34,339 nucleotides of DNA from PALSA-1006 sp964532405. GTDB taxonomy: Bacteria > Pseudomonadota > Gammaproteobacteria > Burkholderiales > Gallionellaceae. The stretch covers positions 1-34,339 of the forward strand of contig CAZHIC010000025.1 of NCBI GenBank assembly GCA_964532405.1, written 5' to 3'. A program made the position numbers and the translations under genes. The notes beneath the pieces are model-generated. The model saw only the letters and a list, made by a program, of their open reading frames with translations. It was not told the DNA's origin and searched no databases. Position 1 is the stretch's first letter. The number at the start of each line of letters is the position of its first letter. Of this stretch, positions 23,534 through 31,507 are shown piece after piece.

Positions 23534-23604
23534 GTAGGTTGGGTGGAGCGCAGCGATACCCAACAATCAAAACGATGGGTATAACTTCGTTCAACCCATC
23601 TGAC
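23534..23604. repeat. Imperfect inverted repeat (GTAGGTTGGG type)
   Basis: Left arm GTAGGTTGGGTGGAGCGCAG (23534-23553) continues into GCGATACCCAAC. The right arm (about 23574-23604) is a diverged complement, ending AACCCATCTGAC. It is clearly related to the much better preserved copy at 14927-15006. It lies between the converging xth gene and the gene at 23611. Confidence 0.7.
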
Positions 23605-23610
23605 GCGAGT

Positions 23611-24156
23611 TTACTTAGTTACAGATAGATTTGATTCAAGGTTAATTGCAATTCCAGAAATATCGTCTGTAATTGTTGCAAAAAATCTATAGTCGCCCAG
23701 TGGATCATCTGGCTCTATGACGAATACCATGTAGGTTACCCCTAAAATTAATACGCCTTCTAGTCCAGCAGGTTTATTCCACCACATTTCTGCTTGCTTA
23801 AATGCACCGTAGGCGGAGCCATCTGGTTTAAAGAGTGACAAGTCGACAGTGACATGACATTCCCCTTTTTTGTTTGCAGCGCAGTTAGTCATTAATAATA
23901 ATGCAGTAACTTCTTCACTTCGGTGAGCTAGGTAGGCAGGTACAATAGGTACATCCTTAATTGGTTTCTCCCAGTTTTCTAAAAACTCTTGATGTTTCTT
24001 TGTAAGGAGCAGTTCTACATTAAAATCGCCTACGGACTTCATCCATGAAATATCTGGAACTGGTTTGCCATTCACAGACCATTGGGAGTACGCAATTCCG
24101 GGATTTGTTAAAACAAAAAGCAGCGTTAAAAAACACCAAATATTTCTCATGGTCAT
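23611..24156 (-). CDS. Exported protein of unknown function, AT-rich
   Basis: A 181-aa protein with a signal peptide (MRNIWCFLTLLFVLTNPGIAYS) and a beta-rich mature part. Visible segments are LLLTKKHQEFLENWEKP, LLLMTNCAANKKGECHVTVDLSLFKPDGSAYG with two cysteines, and EPDDPLGDYRFFA near the end. I recall similar periplasmic proteins of unknown role in other proteobacteria but cannot name the family. The start at 24156 is chosen because GGAG lies six bases ahead; ATGs at 24168 and 24147 are alternatives. The coding sequence is visibly more AT-rich than its neighbours (many AAA, AAT, TTA codons), which suggests recent acquisition. It stands alone. Confidence 0.7.
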   Translation of the reverse strand: MTMRNIWCFLTLLFVLTNPGIAYSQWSVNGKPVPDISWMKSVGDFNVELLLTKKHQEFLENWEKPIKDVPIVPAYLAHRSEEVTALLLMTNCAANKKGECHVTVDLSLFKPDGSAYGAFKQAEMWWNKPAGLEGVLILGVTYMVFVIEPDDPLGDYRFFATITDDISGIAINLESNLSVTK

Positions 24157-24240
24157 AGGGATCTCCATTTTAAACGTTAACTTTTTTGTCTTTTGCCAAA
24201 TGTAGCGTGAAAAATTTACAAAAAATAATGCAGTGAAAGT

Positions 24241-25500
24241 TTAAGCTTGAGTATCTGACGATGCCTGGTTCCACGGCGCCACCTTAAACAGCAACAACAT
24301 TCCCGGTATCGCTAGCATCGCGCAGAGTAAGAAAAATCCCCCCCACCCCATCGCCTCCACCAGCCAACCTGTCGCAGCGTTGGCGAAGGTGCGCGGCATC
24401 GCGGCAAGGCTGGTGAACAGGGCGAACTGGGTGGCGGTGTAGGCGGGGTGGGTGCTGCGGGCTATGAAGGCGACGAAGGCGGCGGTGCCCAGCCCTACGC
24501 CCAAGGCTTCGAGGCCGATGACAAAGGCGAGTTGGGTGAGTTCGATGCTAGTGATTTCGTCGTGATGACCGATTGAGGCCAGCCACGCAAAGCCGAAGAT
24601 GGAAACCAGTTGCACCACACCGAACAGCCACAGCGCGCGGTTGATGCCGATCTTCACCATCCACAGTCCGCCGAGCAGTCCGCCGATGACGGCAGGCCAC
24701 AGTCCGGCGTTTTTGGCGATCAGGCCGATCTGAGTTTTGCTGAAGCCCATGTCCATGTAGAACGGCGTGGCCAGCGCGGTACACATGCTATCGCCGAGTT
24801 TGTAGAAGAACAGGAAGGCGAGGATCAGCAACGCACTGTTCCAGCCTCGTCGCGTAATGAATTCGTGGAAGGGCTCGACCACGGCATCGCGCAAACTTTT
24901 AGGAGGTGCGGCACGGTGCGGCTCTTTCACCAGCAACGTCATCACTACGCCGGGCAGCATGAACAAGGCGGTGACGATGAACACCATGTTCCACGGCAAT
25001 GAATCCGCGAGGATCAGCGACAGCGAACCCGGCACCAAACCGGCGATACGATAAGCATTCACATGCACCGAGTTGCCCAGACCCAGTTCGGCATCGCTCA
25101 ACAATTCGCGGCGATAGGCGTCGAGCACGATGTCCTGTGTAGCGCTGAGGAAAGCGAGCAGCGTGGCGATCCAGGCGATGGTGCGCAAGTCGCTTTGCGG
25201 CGAGAAGCCGCCCATTGCGGCGATCACCGCCAGCAAGCCAATTTGCGTCAGTAACATCCAGCCGCGCCTCCGCCCGAGCAAGGGAATGACATAGCGGTCG
25301 AGAAACGGCGACCACAAAAATTTCCACGTGTAGGGAAACTGGATCAGCGCGAACAGGCCGATGGTCTTGAGGTCGACGTGTTCGCTACGCAGCCAAGCGG
25401 GAACTAAGTTGAACAGCAAGTACAACGGTAGACCGGAAGAAAAGCCGGTGAACACGCAGATCGTCATGCGGCGGGTGAAAAGTTGTTGCCAGACAGACAT
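24241..25500 (-). CDS. ampG: AmpG-like muropeptide transporter (MFS)
   Basis: Inner-membrane major facilitator of 419 aa with about 12 hydrophobic segments. The N-terminal sequence (FTGFSSGLPLYLLFNLVPAWLR, then LFALIQFPYTWKFLWSPFLDRYV) and LSATQDIVLDAYRREL are typical of AmpG. AmpG imports GlcNAc-anhydroMurNAc peptides released by lytic transglycosylases for cell-wall recycling. It follows mltA, which makes exactly such products, by 47 bases in the same direction, which supports the assignment. It ends the minus-strand cluster apaG-methyltransferase-mltA-ampG. Confidence 0.9.
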   Translation of the reverse strand: MSVWQQLFTRRMTICVFTGFSSGLPLYLLFNLVPAWLRSEHVDLKTIGLFALIQFPYTWKFLWSPFLDRYVIPLLGRRRGWMLLTQIGLLAVIAAMGGFSPQSDLRTIAWIATLLAFLSATQDIVLDAYRRELLSDAELGLGNSVHVNAYRIAGLVPGSLSLILADSLPWNMVFIVTALFMLPGVVMTLLVKEPHRAAPPKSLRDAVVEPFHEFITRRGWNSALLILAFLFFYKLGDSMCTALATPFYMDMGFSKTQIGLIAKNAGLWPAVIGGLLGGLWMVKIGINRALWLFGVVQLVSIFGFAWLASIGHHDEITSIELTQLAFVIGLEALGVGLGTAAFVAFIARSTHPAYTATQFALFTSLAAMPRTFANAATGWLVEAMGWGGFFLLCAMLAIPGMLLLFKVAPWNQASSDTQA

Positions 25501-25547
25501 AAAAGCCTTTAATAAAATTTCTATTTTCTAGGTTGAACAATCCGGGG

Positions 25548-26717
25548 TTAATTCAGCGTTGGCTCCGCTCCTCGCGGAAACAATACCCACATGCGTCCCG
25601 ACTGCTTCATACGGCCCGCCTGGATGCCCGCCAATTCCCCAAAGCCCCAGAAAAAATCGGCGCGCACCGCGCCTTTGATGGCACCGCCGGTGTCCTGGGC
25701 GTACATCAAACGGTTGAGCGGCTCACCGCTATTCGGCAGGGTAGTGGAGAGAAATACCGGCACGCCGAGCGGCACGGTGCGCGGGTCGACGGCGATGCTG
25801 TATTCGTTGGTGAGCGGCACGCCCAGTGCGCCTAGCGGGGCAGACAGCGTGTCCGGCAATTCGCGGAAAAAGACGTAACTGGGGTTTTGTCCCAGCAGCG
25901 CGGCCAGGCGTTCGGGATTATGCTCCGCCCAGTTCTTGATGCCCTGCATGGAGGCTTCTTCCGGCTTGAGTTCGCCCATATCGATCAATTTTTTGCCGAT
26001 GGAGATGTAAGGATGTCCGTTCTGTTCGGCGTAACCGATCTTCACGCGTCTACCGTCTTCCAGCTCGATGCGCCCCGAGCCTTGTATCTGCAAAAAGAAC
26101 AACTCGACTTCGTTCTCCACCCAGAACAGCTCGCGGCCTTTCAACATCGAAACGTCGGCATCAATTTCGGCGCGGTTGTAGTAGGGGACGACTTTCTTGC
26201 CCTGTAGCCTGCCGCGTAAACGCATACCCTTGAATTGCGGATAGACATCGCCGAGATCGACTTCGAGCAAGTCTTCCGGCGCACCGTAGAGGGGGTAAGG
26301 GAAACGCTCGCTCATGTGGCGGCTGCCTTTGAGCAGCGGCTCGTAGTAGCCGGTGATCAAGCCTTGATCGCTGCCGTCCGGGTTGAATACCTGATACGGG
26401 GTGAACCAGGTTTCATAGAACGTGCGCTGCGCAGCAGCATCGGATACATCCACTTGCTCGGCAGCGGCGCAGACTGGTTGCCACTTGGGTTTGAATCTGA
26501 GCGCGCGGCAACTCTGTTGCAAGGCCGGCCATGAGGGGCTGAGATTGAGTGTCGCCCAATCCGGCAGCATCGCCCATTTGCTCACCATAAAAGTCGGCGC
26601 AGTGACGAAGGGTTTCTCTACCTGAAGCGGGGGCGGGACGATTTTTTGCGGAGCTTGGCAAGCTGACAGCAGGATGCCGACGAGCAATATTAACCAGCTA
26701 TTCTTCAATAATTTCAT
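25548..26717 (-). CDS. mltA: Membrane-bound lytic murein transglycosylase A
   Basis: Outer-membrane lipoprotein of 389 aa. The signal ends in the lipobox LLSAC with Cys20. Family motifs: LITGYYEPLLKGS, FFLQIQGSGRIEL, GYAEQNGHPYISIGK, and DTGGAIKGAVRADFFWGFG near the C-terminus, which carries the catalytic Asp region. MltA cleaves the MurNAc-GlcNAc bond with formation of the 1,6-anhydro product. Its ATG overlaps the stop of the methyltransferase gene by four bases, and ampG follows, giving a compact wall-turnover unit. Confidence 0.95.
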   Translation of the reverse strand: MKLLKNSWLILLVGILLSACQAPQKIVPPPLQVEKPFVTAPTFMVSKWAMLPDWATLNLSPSWPALQQSCRALRFKPKWQPVCAAAEQVDVSDAAAQRTFYETWFTPYQVFNPDGSDQGLITGYYEPLLKGSRHMSERFPYPLYGAPEDLLEVDLGDVYPQFKGMRLRGRLQGKKVVPYYNRAEIDADVSMLKGRELFWVENEVELFFLQIQGSGRIELEDGRRVKIGYAEQNGHPYISIGKKLIDMGELKPEEASMQGIKNWAEHNPERLAALLGQNPSYVFFRELPDTLSAPLGALGVPLTNEYSIAVDPRTVPLGVPVFLSTTLPNSGEPLNRLMYAQDTGGAIKGAVRADFFWGFGELAGIQAGRMKQSGRMWVLFPRGAEPTLN

Positions 26718-27316
26718 GCAATATCCTTTTGTATTTCGATCAGACGAAACCAGCCGTTCGCCAATGCGGGCTCATCGCTCACCATGTGCAGACGGGGTGT
26801 CGTTTCCAGCACCTCCTCGAAGACGACATCGAGCCGCGTCGCGAGGTGTTTAATAAAAATATTCAGACTGCGCCTTATCCATGCCTGCTGGCCGCGCTGT
26901 AAAAATTTGTCGAACAGCAGAATGCGTCCGCCCGGCTTGAGTACCCGCGCCGTTTCCGCCAGACACATATCCGGCCTCGGCACTACGGCAAGAATAAGGT
27001 GCAACACCACCACGTCGAAACTCTCGTCGGCGAAGGGCAGGCTCATGCTATCGCCCTGCACGCGAGCCATATTCAAACTGGCTCCGCGATCCAGCGACCG
27101 CGCCAGCATCGCGCCGGTCAGATCGAGTGCGGTGTATTCGTGGCACGGCGGCAGAAAGGGGAAATCTAAGCCGGTACCCGCCCCGTTGATCAATACCTGC
27201 AAACTTCCTTGCTGCGGCAAGCGCGCCAAATTGCGCTGGCGCGCACCGCTGGTGGAGCGCTCAAGAATCACATCGTAAATCGGCGCGATAAAACGGTAGC
27301 TGGTTTTTAATGACAT
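26714..27316 (-). CDS. Class I SAM-dependent methyltransferase
   Basis: Protein of 200 aa. SAM-binding motif I is VLINGAGTGLDFPFLP (about 40-55), motif II region YTALDLTGAML, motif III FADESFDVVVLHLILAVV and post-motif GGRILLFDKF, a standard Rossmann methyltransferase with Methyltransf_11 layout. The YRFIAPIYDVILE start resembles the UbiE/COQ5 and phospholipid N-methyltransferase group, so a small-molecule or lipid substrate is likely; the actual substrate is unknown. It lies four bases after apaG and overlaps mltA by four bases (ATGA). Confidence 0.8.
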   Translation of the reverse strand: MSLKTSYRFIAPIYDVILERSTSGARQRNLARLPQQGSLQVLINGAGTGLDFPFLPPCHEYTALDLTGAMLARSLDRGASLNMARVQGDSMSLPFADESFDVVVLHLILAVVPRPDMCLAETARVLKPGGRILLFDKFLQRGQQAWIRRSLNIFIKHLATRLDVVFEEVLETTPRLHMVSDEPALANGWFRLIEIQKDIA

Positions 27317-27320
27317 GCGG

Positions 27321-27704
27321 TTAGTGCAAAACGCGCGGCACGCTCAACACAAATTGCGGGATAGGTACGGGAAATTCCGCGCCATCTTCCAGCGCCATCT
27401 GATAGCTGCCGGACATGGTGCCGACCTGCGAGGCCAATACCGTGCCGCTGGTGTATTCGAAACTTTGACCCGGATTGATGATCGGTTGCTCGCCGACGAC
27501 CCCCTTGCCTTTCACCTCCTGCACATGCTGGTTGGCATCGGTGATGATCCAATGGCGTCTGAGCAACTTTACCGCCTGCTCGCCTTCGTTGCTCACCGTG
27601 ATGGTATAGGCGAAAACAAAACGGTTATCGGCCTCTTCGGATTGCTCCGGTATATACCTGACCCGTACGCTAACTTGAATGCGGTAGTGCGTGTATTTAT
27701 CCAT
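27321..27704 (-). CDS. apaG: ApaG protein (DUF525)
   Basis: Small protein of 127 aa with the immunoglobulin-like ApaG fold. Recognised by VRVRYIPEQS, FAYTITVSNEG, LLRRHWIITDANQHVQEVKGKGVVGEQPIINPG, and the end TMSGSYQMALEDG. The biochemical role is unsettled; in enterobacteria it is linked to CorD-type ion phenotypes. It is divergent from rpe, with 105 bases between, and leads the minus-strand unit with the methyltransferase, mltA and ampG. The ApaG-next-to-rpe order is familiar from betaproteobacteria. Confidence 0.94.
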   Translation of the reverse strand: MDKYTHYRIQVSVRVRYIPEQSEEADNRFVFAYTITVSNEGEQAVKLLRRHWIITDANQHVQEVKGKGVVGEQPIINPGQSFEYTSGTVLASQVGTMSGSYQMALEDGAEFPVPIPQFVLSVPRVLH

Positions 27705-27809
27705 CGCCGTATTTCACCGCATTTTGCGCGGCAAGACAAGCACGCTGTAATCTTTGCGGGTGTTTCGGTTAGAATGTGCGTCCAAAATTTAAACCCCAAG
27801 GATCAAATC

Positions 27810-28499
27810 ATGGACTATCAGATCGCCCCCTCGATTCTCTCCGCCAATTTTGCCAAGCTGGGTGAAGAGGTTGATAACGTGCTCGCCTCCGGCGCGGACA
27901 TCGTGCACTTCGACGTGATGGACAACCATTACGTGCCGAACCTGACTATCGGCCCTCTGGTGTGCGAGGCTTTGCGCAAACACGGCGTGACCGCCGCCAT
28001 CGACGTGCATCTGATGGTGAAACCCGTAGACCGTATCATTCCCGATTTCGCCAAAGCGGGTGCGACTTACATCACTTTCCACCCGGAAGCTTCCGAGCAT
28101 ATCGACCGCACTATCGGCCTGATCAAGGAAAGCGGCTGCAAAGCGGGTCTGGTGTTCAATCCCGCCACCCCTCTGGACATACTGGAATACACCTTGCCCA
28201 AGCTGGACATGGTGCTGCTGATGTCGGTCAACCCAGGTTTCGGCGGACAAAAATTCATTCCGCATGTATTGGACAAGGCGCGCGCCGTGCGCAAGATGAT
28301 TGATGCCGGCAATTACAAATGCCGTCTGGAAATCGACGGTGGCGTGGGCGTGGCAAATATCAGAGAAGTGGCTGAAGCGGGTGTGGACACCTTCGTTGCC
28401 GGCTCGGCGGTGTTCAGCAAACGCAACGAAAATGATAAGAACCACTACAACACCATCATCGGCGAACTGCGCGCCGAGTTGGCAAAAGTGAAAAAATAA
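27810..28499 (+). CDS. rpe: Ribulose-phosphate 3-epimerase
   Basis: TIM-barrel epimerase, 229 aa, interconverting ribulose 5-phosphate and xylulose 5-phosphate, needed in both the Calvin cycle and the pentose phosphate pathway. Motifs: IAPSILSANFAKLGEEV, HFDVMDNHYVPNLTIGP (metal-binding His and Asp), DVHLMVKP, VLLMSVNPGFGGQKFIP and IDGGVGVANI near the end. AAGGA just before the ATG at 27810 sets the start; the frame upstream lies in the apaG region and is not used. A TAGAAT at about 27770 could be its -10 box. Gph follows after a repeat. Confidence 0.97.
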   Translation: MDYQIAPSILSANFAKLGEEVDNVLASGADIVHFDVMDNHYVPNLTIGPLVCEALRKHGVTAAIDVHLMVKPVDRIIPDFAKAGATYITFHPEASEHIDRTIGLIKESGCKAGLVFNPATPLDILEYTLPKLDMVLLMSVNPGFGGQKFIPHVLDKARAVRKMIDAGNYKCRLEIDGGVGVANIREVAEAGVDTFVAGSAVFSKRNENDKNHYNTIIGELRAELAKVKK

Positions 28500-28506
28500 A
28501 ACCATT

Positions 28507-28616
28507 CACCACAGAGACGCAGAGACACAGAGAAAACCAACCCAAAATCAAACTCCAATCATGTTGTGATTGCGGTTTGCCTTTGACTTTCTCTGTGCCT
28601 CTGTGTCTCTGTGGTG
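28507..28616. repeat. Inverted repeat of CACCACAGAGAC type
   Basis: Two 28-base arms (28507-28534 and 28589-28616), complementary except for two positions, around a 54-base loop between rpe and gph. A lone arm of the same element is at 22667-22690. Confidence 0.8.
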
Positions 28617-28631
28617 GGATTTTAGGATGTT

Positions 28632-29309
28632 ATGAATTTCCCTATCTCTGTTTCAGCCATCGTTATCGACCTCGATGGCACACTGCTACATACCGCGCCG
28701 GAGCTGGCGGAGTCGGCGAACCGCATGTTGCGCGACATGGGCCGTCCCGCCGTGTCGCAAGACTTGCTGATGAGCTACATCGGCAACGGCATCCATTGGC
28801 TGGTTAAACGCGCGCTGACCGGCGACATGTATGCCGAGCCGGATGCGGTTTTGTTCGACAAGGCCTTGCCCATCTTCGAGAAGCACTACACCGCGTTGCT
28901 GCTCGACAGCAAGCCCTTCCCCAATGTGGTTGCGGGATTGGATGCGCTGAAAGCGGCGGGTTTCCGTTTGGGCTGCATCACCAACAAGGTGGCGCGCTAC
29001 ACTGAACCGTTGCTCGAAGGCCTCGGCCTCGCGCACTACTTCGACATCGTGCTGTCCGGCGATTCGTTGCCGGAGAAAAAGCCGCATCCCTTGCCGCTGC
29101 TGCACAGCGCGCAGTTTTTCGGCGTCCCCGTCGAGAAGCTGTTGCTGGTCGGCGATTCGCTCAGCGATGCTCTGGCTGCGCGCGCCGCCGGTTGCCCCAT
29201 CATCTGCGTGCCTTACGGCTACAACCACGGCGAGCCAGTTGAGGGGCTCAATGTGGATGCTGTGATCCCTGATTTGACGGGGGTATTGCCGCTCATCAAA
29301 CGTGCTTGA
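28632..29309 (+). CDS. gph: Phosphoglycolate phosphatase
   Basis: HAD-superfamily phosphatase, 225 aa. Motif I is DLDGTLLHT (nucleophile Asp13, Asp15), motif II lies in LGCITNK, motif III in KKPHPLPLL, and motif IV in VGDSLSDALAARAAG. Closest in pattern to Gph/CbbZ, which hydrolyses the 2-phosphoglycolate made when RuBisCO reacts with oxygen. With cbbM in the same window this fits a photorespiratory-salvage role, although Gph also serves DNA-repair clean-up. The gene order rpe-gph-trpE supports the identity. Confidence 0.93.
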   Translation: MNFPISVSAIVIDLDGTLLHTAPELAESANRMLRDMGRPAVSQDLLMSYIGNGIHWLVKRALTGDMYAEPDAVLFDKALPIFEKHYTALLLDSKPFPNVVAGLDALKAAGFRLGCITNKVARYTEPLLEGLGLAHYFDIVLSGDSLPEKKPHPLPLLHSAQFFGVPVEKLLLVGDSLSDALAARAAGCPIICVPYGYNHGEPVEGLNVDAVIPDLTGVLPLIKRA

Positions 29310-29356
29310 TATGAACTTAAATAACCTCCTCAGTTGGCGATGGCGTTGATGCTTTT

Positions 29357-29420
29357 GTAGGGTGGACATCTTTGCCCACCATTTTTGTAAAGCGTCCGCG
29401 TGGGCACCATGTGCCCACCC
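29357..29420. repeat. Intergenic repeat with strong hairpin ahead of trpE
   Basis: A GTAGGGTGGACA...TTGCCCACC element followed by a perfect hairpin GTGGGCAC-CAT-GTGCCCAC (29400-29418). It sits directly before the trpE ribosome-binding site. No leader peptide rich in Trp codons is seen, so classical trp attenuation is not supported; the element looks like the interspersed GTAGG family. Confidence 0.6.
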
Positions 29421-29437
29421 AAATACCGGAGGTTTTT

Positions 29438-30925
29438 ATGTTGTCCCCCATCACCGAACAAGAGTTTCACGCGCTTGCCGCGCAAGGTTACAACCGCATC
29501 CCGCTGGTTGCGGAGACTTTCGCCGATCTCGATACGCCGCTTTCGCTGTATCTCAAACTCGCCAACAAACCATTTTCATATTTGCTGGAGTCGGTGCAGG
29601 GCGGTGAGCGTTTCGGGCGCTACTCCTTTATCGGTCTGCCCGCCGAAACGCGCATCAGCGTACGCGGCAAACAAGTCACGCTGACCACAGCCACCGGGGC
29701 TTCCACGCAGGAAGTCGCCAACCCGCTGGACTACATCGAGGACTATCAGGCGCGTTTCAAGGTCGCACCGTTGTCCGGTCTGCCGCGCTTTACCGGCGGA
29801 TTGGCGGGCTACTTCGGTTACGACACCGTGCGTTACATCGAACCGCGTCTGGCAAAGACAGAAAAGAAAGACGTCATCGGCACGCCCGACATATTGCTCA
29901 TGCTCACCGAACAACTCGCGGTGATCGACAATCTCTCCGGCAAGCTGACCTTTATCGTCTATGCCGATCCCGCACAGGACGGCGCTTACAAACACGCACG
30001 CCAGCGCCTCGATGCTTTGCTGCGCACACTGCGCCAGCCTGTCAAAATCCCCGAGGCGCCTCAGTTGCGCAGCTACGAGGCGAAATCGGAATTCGGCGAG
30101 GACGCATTCAAAGCCGCCGTGGAAAAATCCAAACAGTACATCTTCGACGGCGACATCATGCAGGTGGTGCTGTCGCAACGCATGGTGCAGCCTTTCCCCG
30201 CTTCTCCGCTGTCGCTGTACCGCGCACTGCGCAGCATCAACCCGTCGCCGTACATGTTCTATTACGACATGGGAGACCACCACGTCGTCGGCTCCTCGCC
30301 GGAAATATTGGCGCGACTGGAAGGCAACATGGTGACGGTGCGCCCTATCGCCGGAACGCGCCCGCGCGGCAAGACGCCGCAACAGGACGCAGAGCTGGCA
30401 CAGGAGCTGTTGGCCGATCCGAAAGAGCTGGCCGAACATCTGATGCTGATCGACCTCGGGCGCAATGATATCGGCCGCGTCGCGCAGAACGGCACGGTCA
30501 AGCTCACCGACAAGATGGTGATCGAACGCTATTCGCATGTGATGCACATCGTCTCCAACGTCGAGGCGCAACTCAAGCCGGGCTTGAGCGCGATGGATGT
30601 GCTCAAGGCCACCTTCCCCGCAGGTACGGTGAGCGGCGCGGCAAAAGTGCGCGCGATGGAAATCATCGACGAGTTGGAGCCCAGCAAGCGCGGCATCTAT
30701 GCGGGTGCGGTGGGCTATCTCGCATTTAATGGCGACATGGATCTCGCCATCGCCCTGCGCACTGCCGTGGTGAAGAATGAAACGCTGTATGTGCAGGCGG
30801 GTGCCGGCATCGTCGCCGACTCGGTGGCGGACAGCGAGTGGCTGGAGACGCTGAACAAGGCGCGCGCCGTGCTGCGCGCGGCAGAGATGGTGCTCGACGG
30901 TCTCGACGCCAAAGTGCATCGCTAA
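29438..30925 (+). CDS. trpE: Anthranilate synthase component I
   Basis: Chorismate-utilising enzyme, 495 aa, making anthranilate together with TrpG. The Trp-feedback motif LLESVQGGERFGRYS lies near residue 50. The catalytic C-terminal domain shows DIMQVVLSQRM, RPIAGTRPRGKT, LIDLGRNDIGRV, the TFPAGTVSGAAKVRAMEIIDELEP segment and GAGIVADSV near the end. GGAGG five to six bases ahead of the ATG at 29438 fixes the start; a longer frame from 29372 is translation of the repeat. It heads trpE-trpG-trpD. Confidence 0.97.
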   Translation: MLSPITEQEFHALAAQGYNRIPLVAETFADLDTPLSLYLKLANKPFSYLLESVQGGERFGRYSFIGLPAETRISVRGKQVTLTTATGASTQEVANPLDYIEDYQARFKVAPLSGLPRFTGGLAGYFGYDTVRYIEPRLAKTEKKDVIGTPDILLMLTEQLAVIDNLSGKLTFIVYADPAQDGAYKHARQRLDALLRTLRQPVKIPEAPQLRSYEAKSEFGEDAFKAAVEKSKQYIFDGDIMQVVLSQRMVQPFPASPLSLYRALRSINPSPYMFYYDMGDHHVVGSSPEILARLEGNMVTVRPIAGTRPRGKTPQQDAELAQELLADPKELAEHLMLIDLGRNDIGRVAQNGTVKLTDKMVIERYSHVMHIVSNVEAQLKPGLSAMDVLKATFPAGTVSGAAKVRAMEIIDELEPSKRGIYAGAVGYLAFNGDMDLAIALRTAVVKNETLYVQAGAGIVADSVADSEWLETLNKARAVLRAAEMVLDGLDAKVHR

Positions 30926-30937
30926 GGAGAAACGAAC

Positions 30938-31507
30938 ATGTTATTGATGATCGACAATTACGACTCCTTCACTTACAACCTCGTGCAGTACTTTGCCGAG
31001 CTCGGTGCGGAGGTGGTGGTACACCGCAACGACGAGATCACGCTGGAGCAGATCGAGAAATTGAACCCGCAACATCTCGTGGTATCGCCCGGCCCGTGTA
31101 CGCCGAACGAGGCGGGTATTTCCGTCGCCGCGATCAAACACTTTGCCGGCAAGATCCCTTTGCTCGGCGTGTGCCTAGGCCACCAGAGTATCGGCCAGGC
31201 TTTCGGCGGCAAGATCATCCACGCCAAGACGCTGATGCACGGCAAGACCTCGCTCATCCACCACCACAGCAACAGCGTGTTCACCGGACTGCCGGACCCG
31301 TTCACCGCGACGCGCTACCATTCGCTGGTGATAGCCCGCGAGTCGCTGCCGGATTGTCTGGAGATCACCGCATGGACGGACGACGGCGAGATCATGGGCG
31401 TGCGCCACAAGACGCTGGCGGTGCACGGGGTGCAGTTCCACCCCGAGTCGATATTGACCGAACACGGGCATGACATGCTGCGCAACTTTTTGAATGGAGC
31501 GAAATGA
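30938..31507 (+). CDS. trpG: Anthranilate synthase component II (glutamine amidotransferase)
   Basis: Class I glutamine amidotransferase, 189 aa, supplying ammonia to TrpE. The nucleophile Cys is in GVCLGHQSIGQAFGG and the His/Glu pair in GVQFHPESI. MLLMIDNYDSFTYNLVQYF and VSPGPCTPNEAGIS are typical. It may double as PabA for folate synthesis, as in many bacteria with one copy. It lies 12 bases after trpE and overlaps trpD (ATGATG around the stop). Confidence 0.96.
   Translation: MLLMIDNYDSFTYNLVQYFAELGAEVVVHRNDEITLEQIEKLNPQHLVVSPGPCTPNEAGISVAAIKHFAGKIPLLGVCLGHQSIGQAFGGKIIHAKTLMHGKTSLIHHHSNSVFTGLPDPFTATRYHSLVIARESLPDCLEITAWTDDGEIMGVRHKTLAVHGVQFHPESILTEHGHDMLRNFLNGAK

Noticed and set aside
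29310..29437. Possible trp attenuator ahead of trpE
   Set aside because: A good hairpin exists, but there is no leader peptide with tandem Trp codons and no T-run after the stem; the element looks like an interspersed repeat.
29576..30919. 447-aa open frame on the minus strand opposite trpE
   Set aside because: Shadow of trpE caused by GC-rich codon structure; no motifs.
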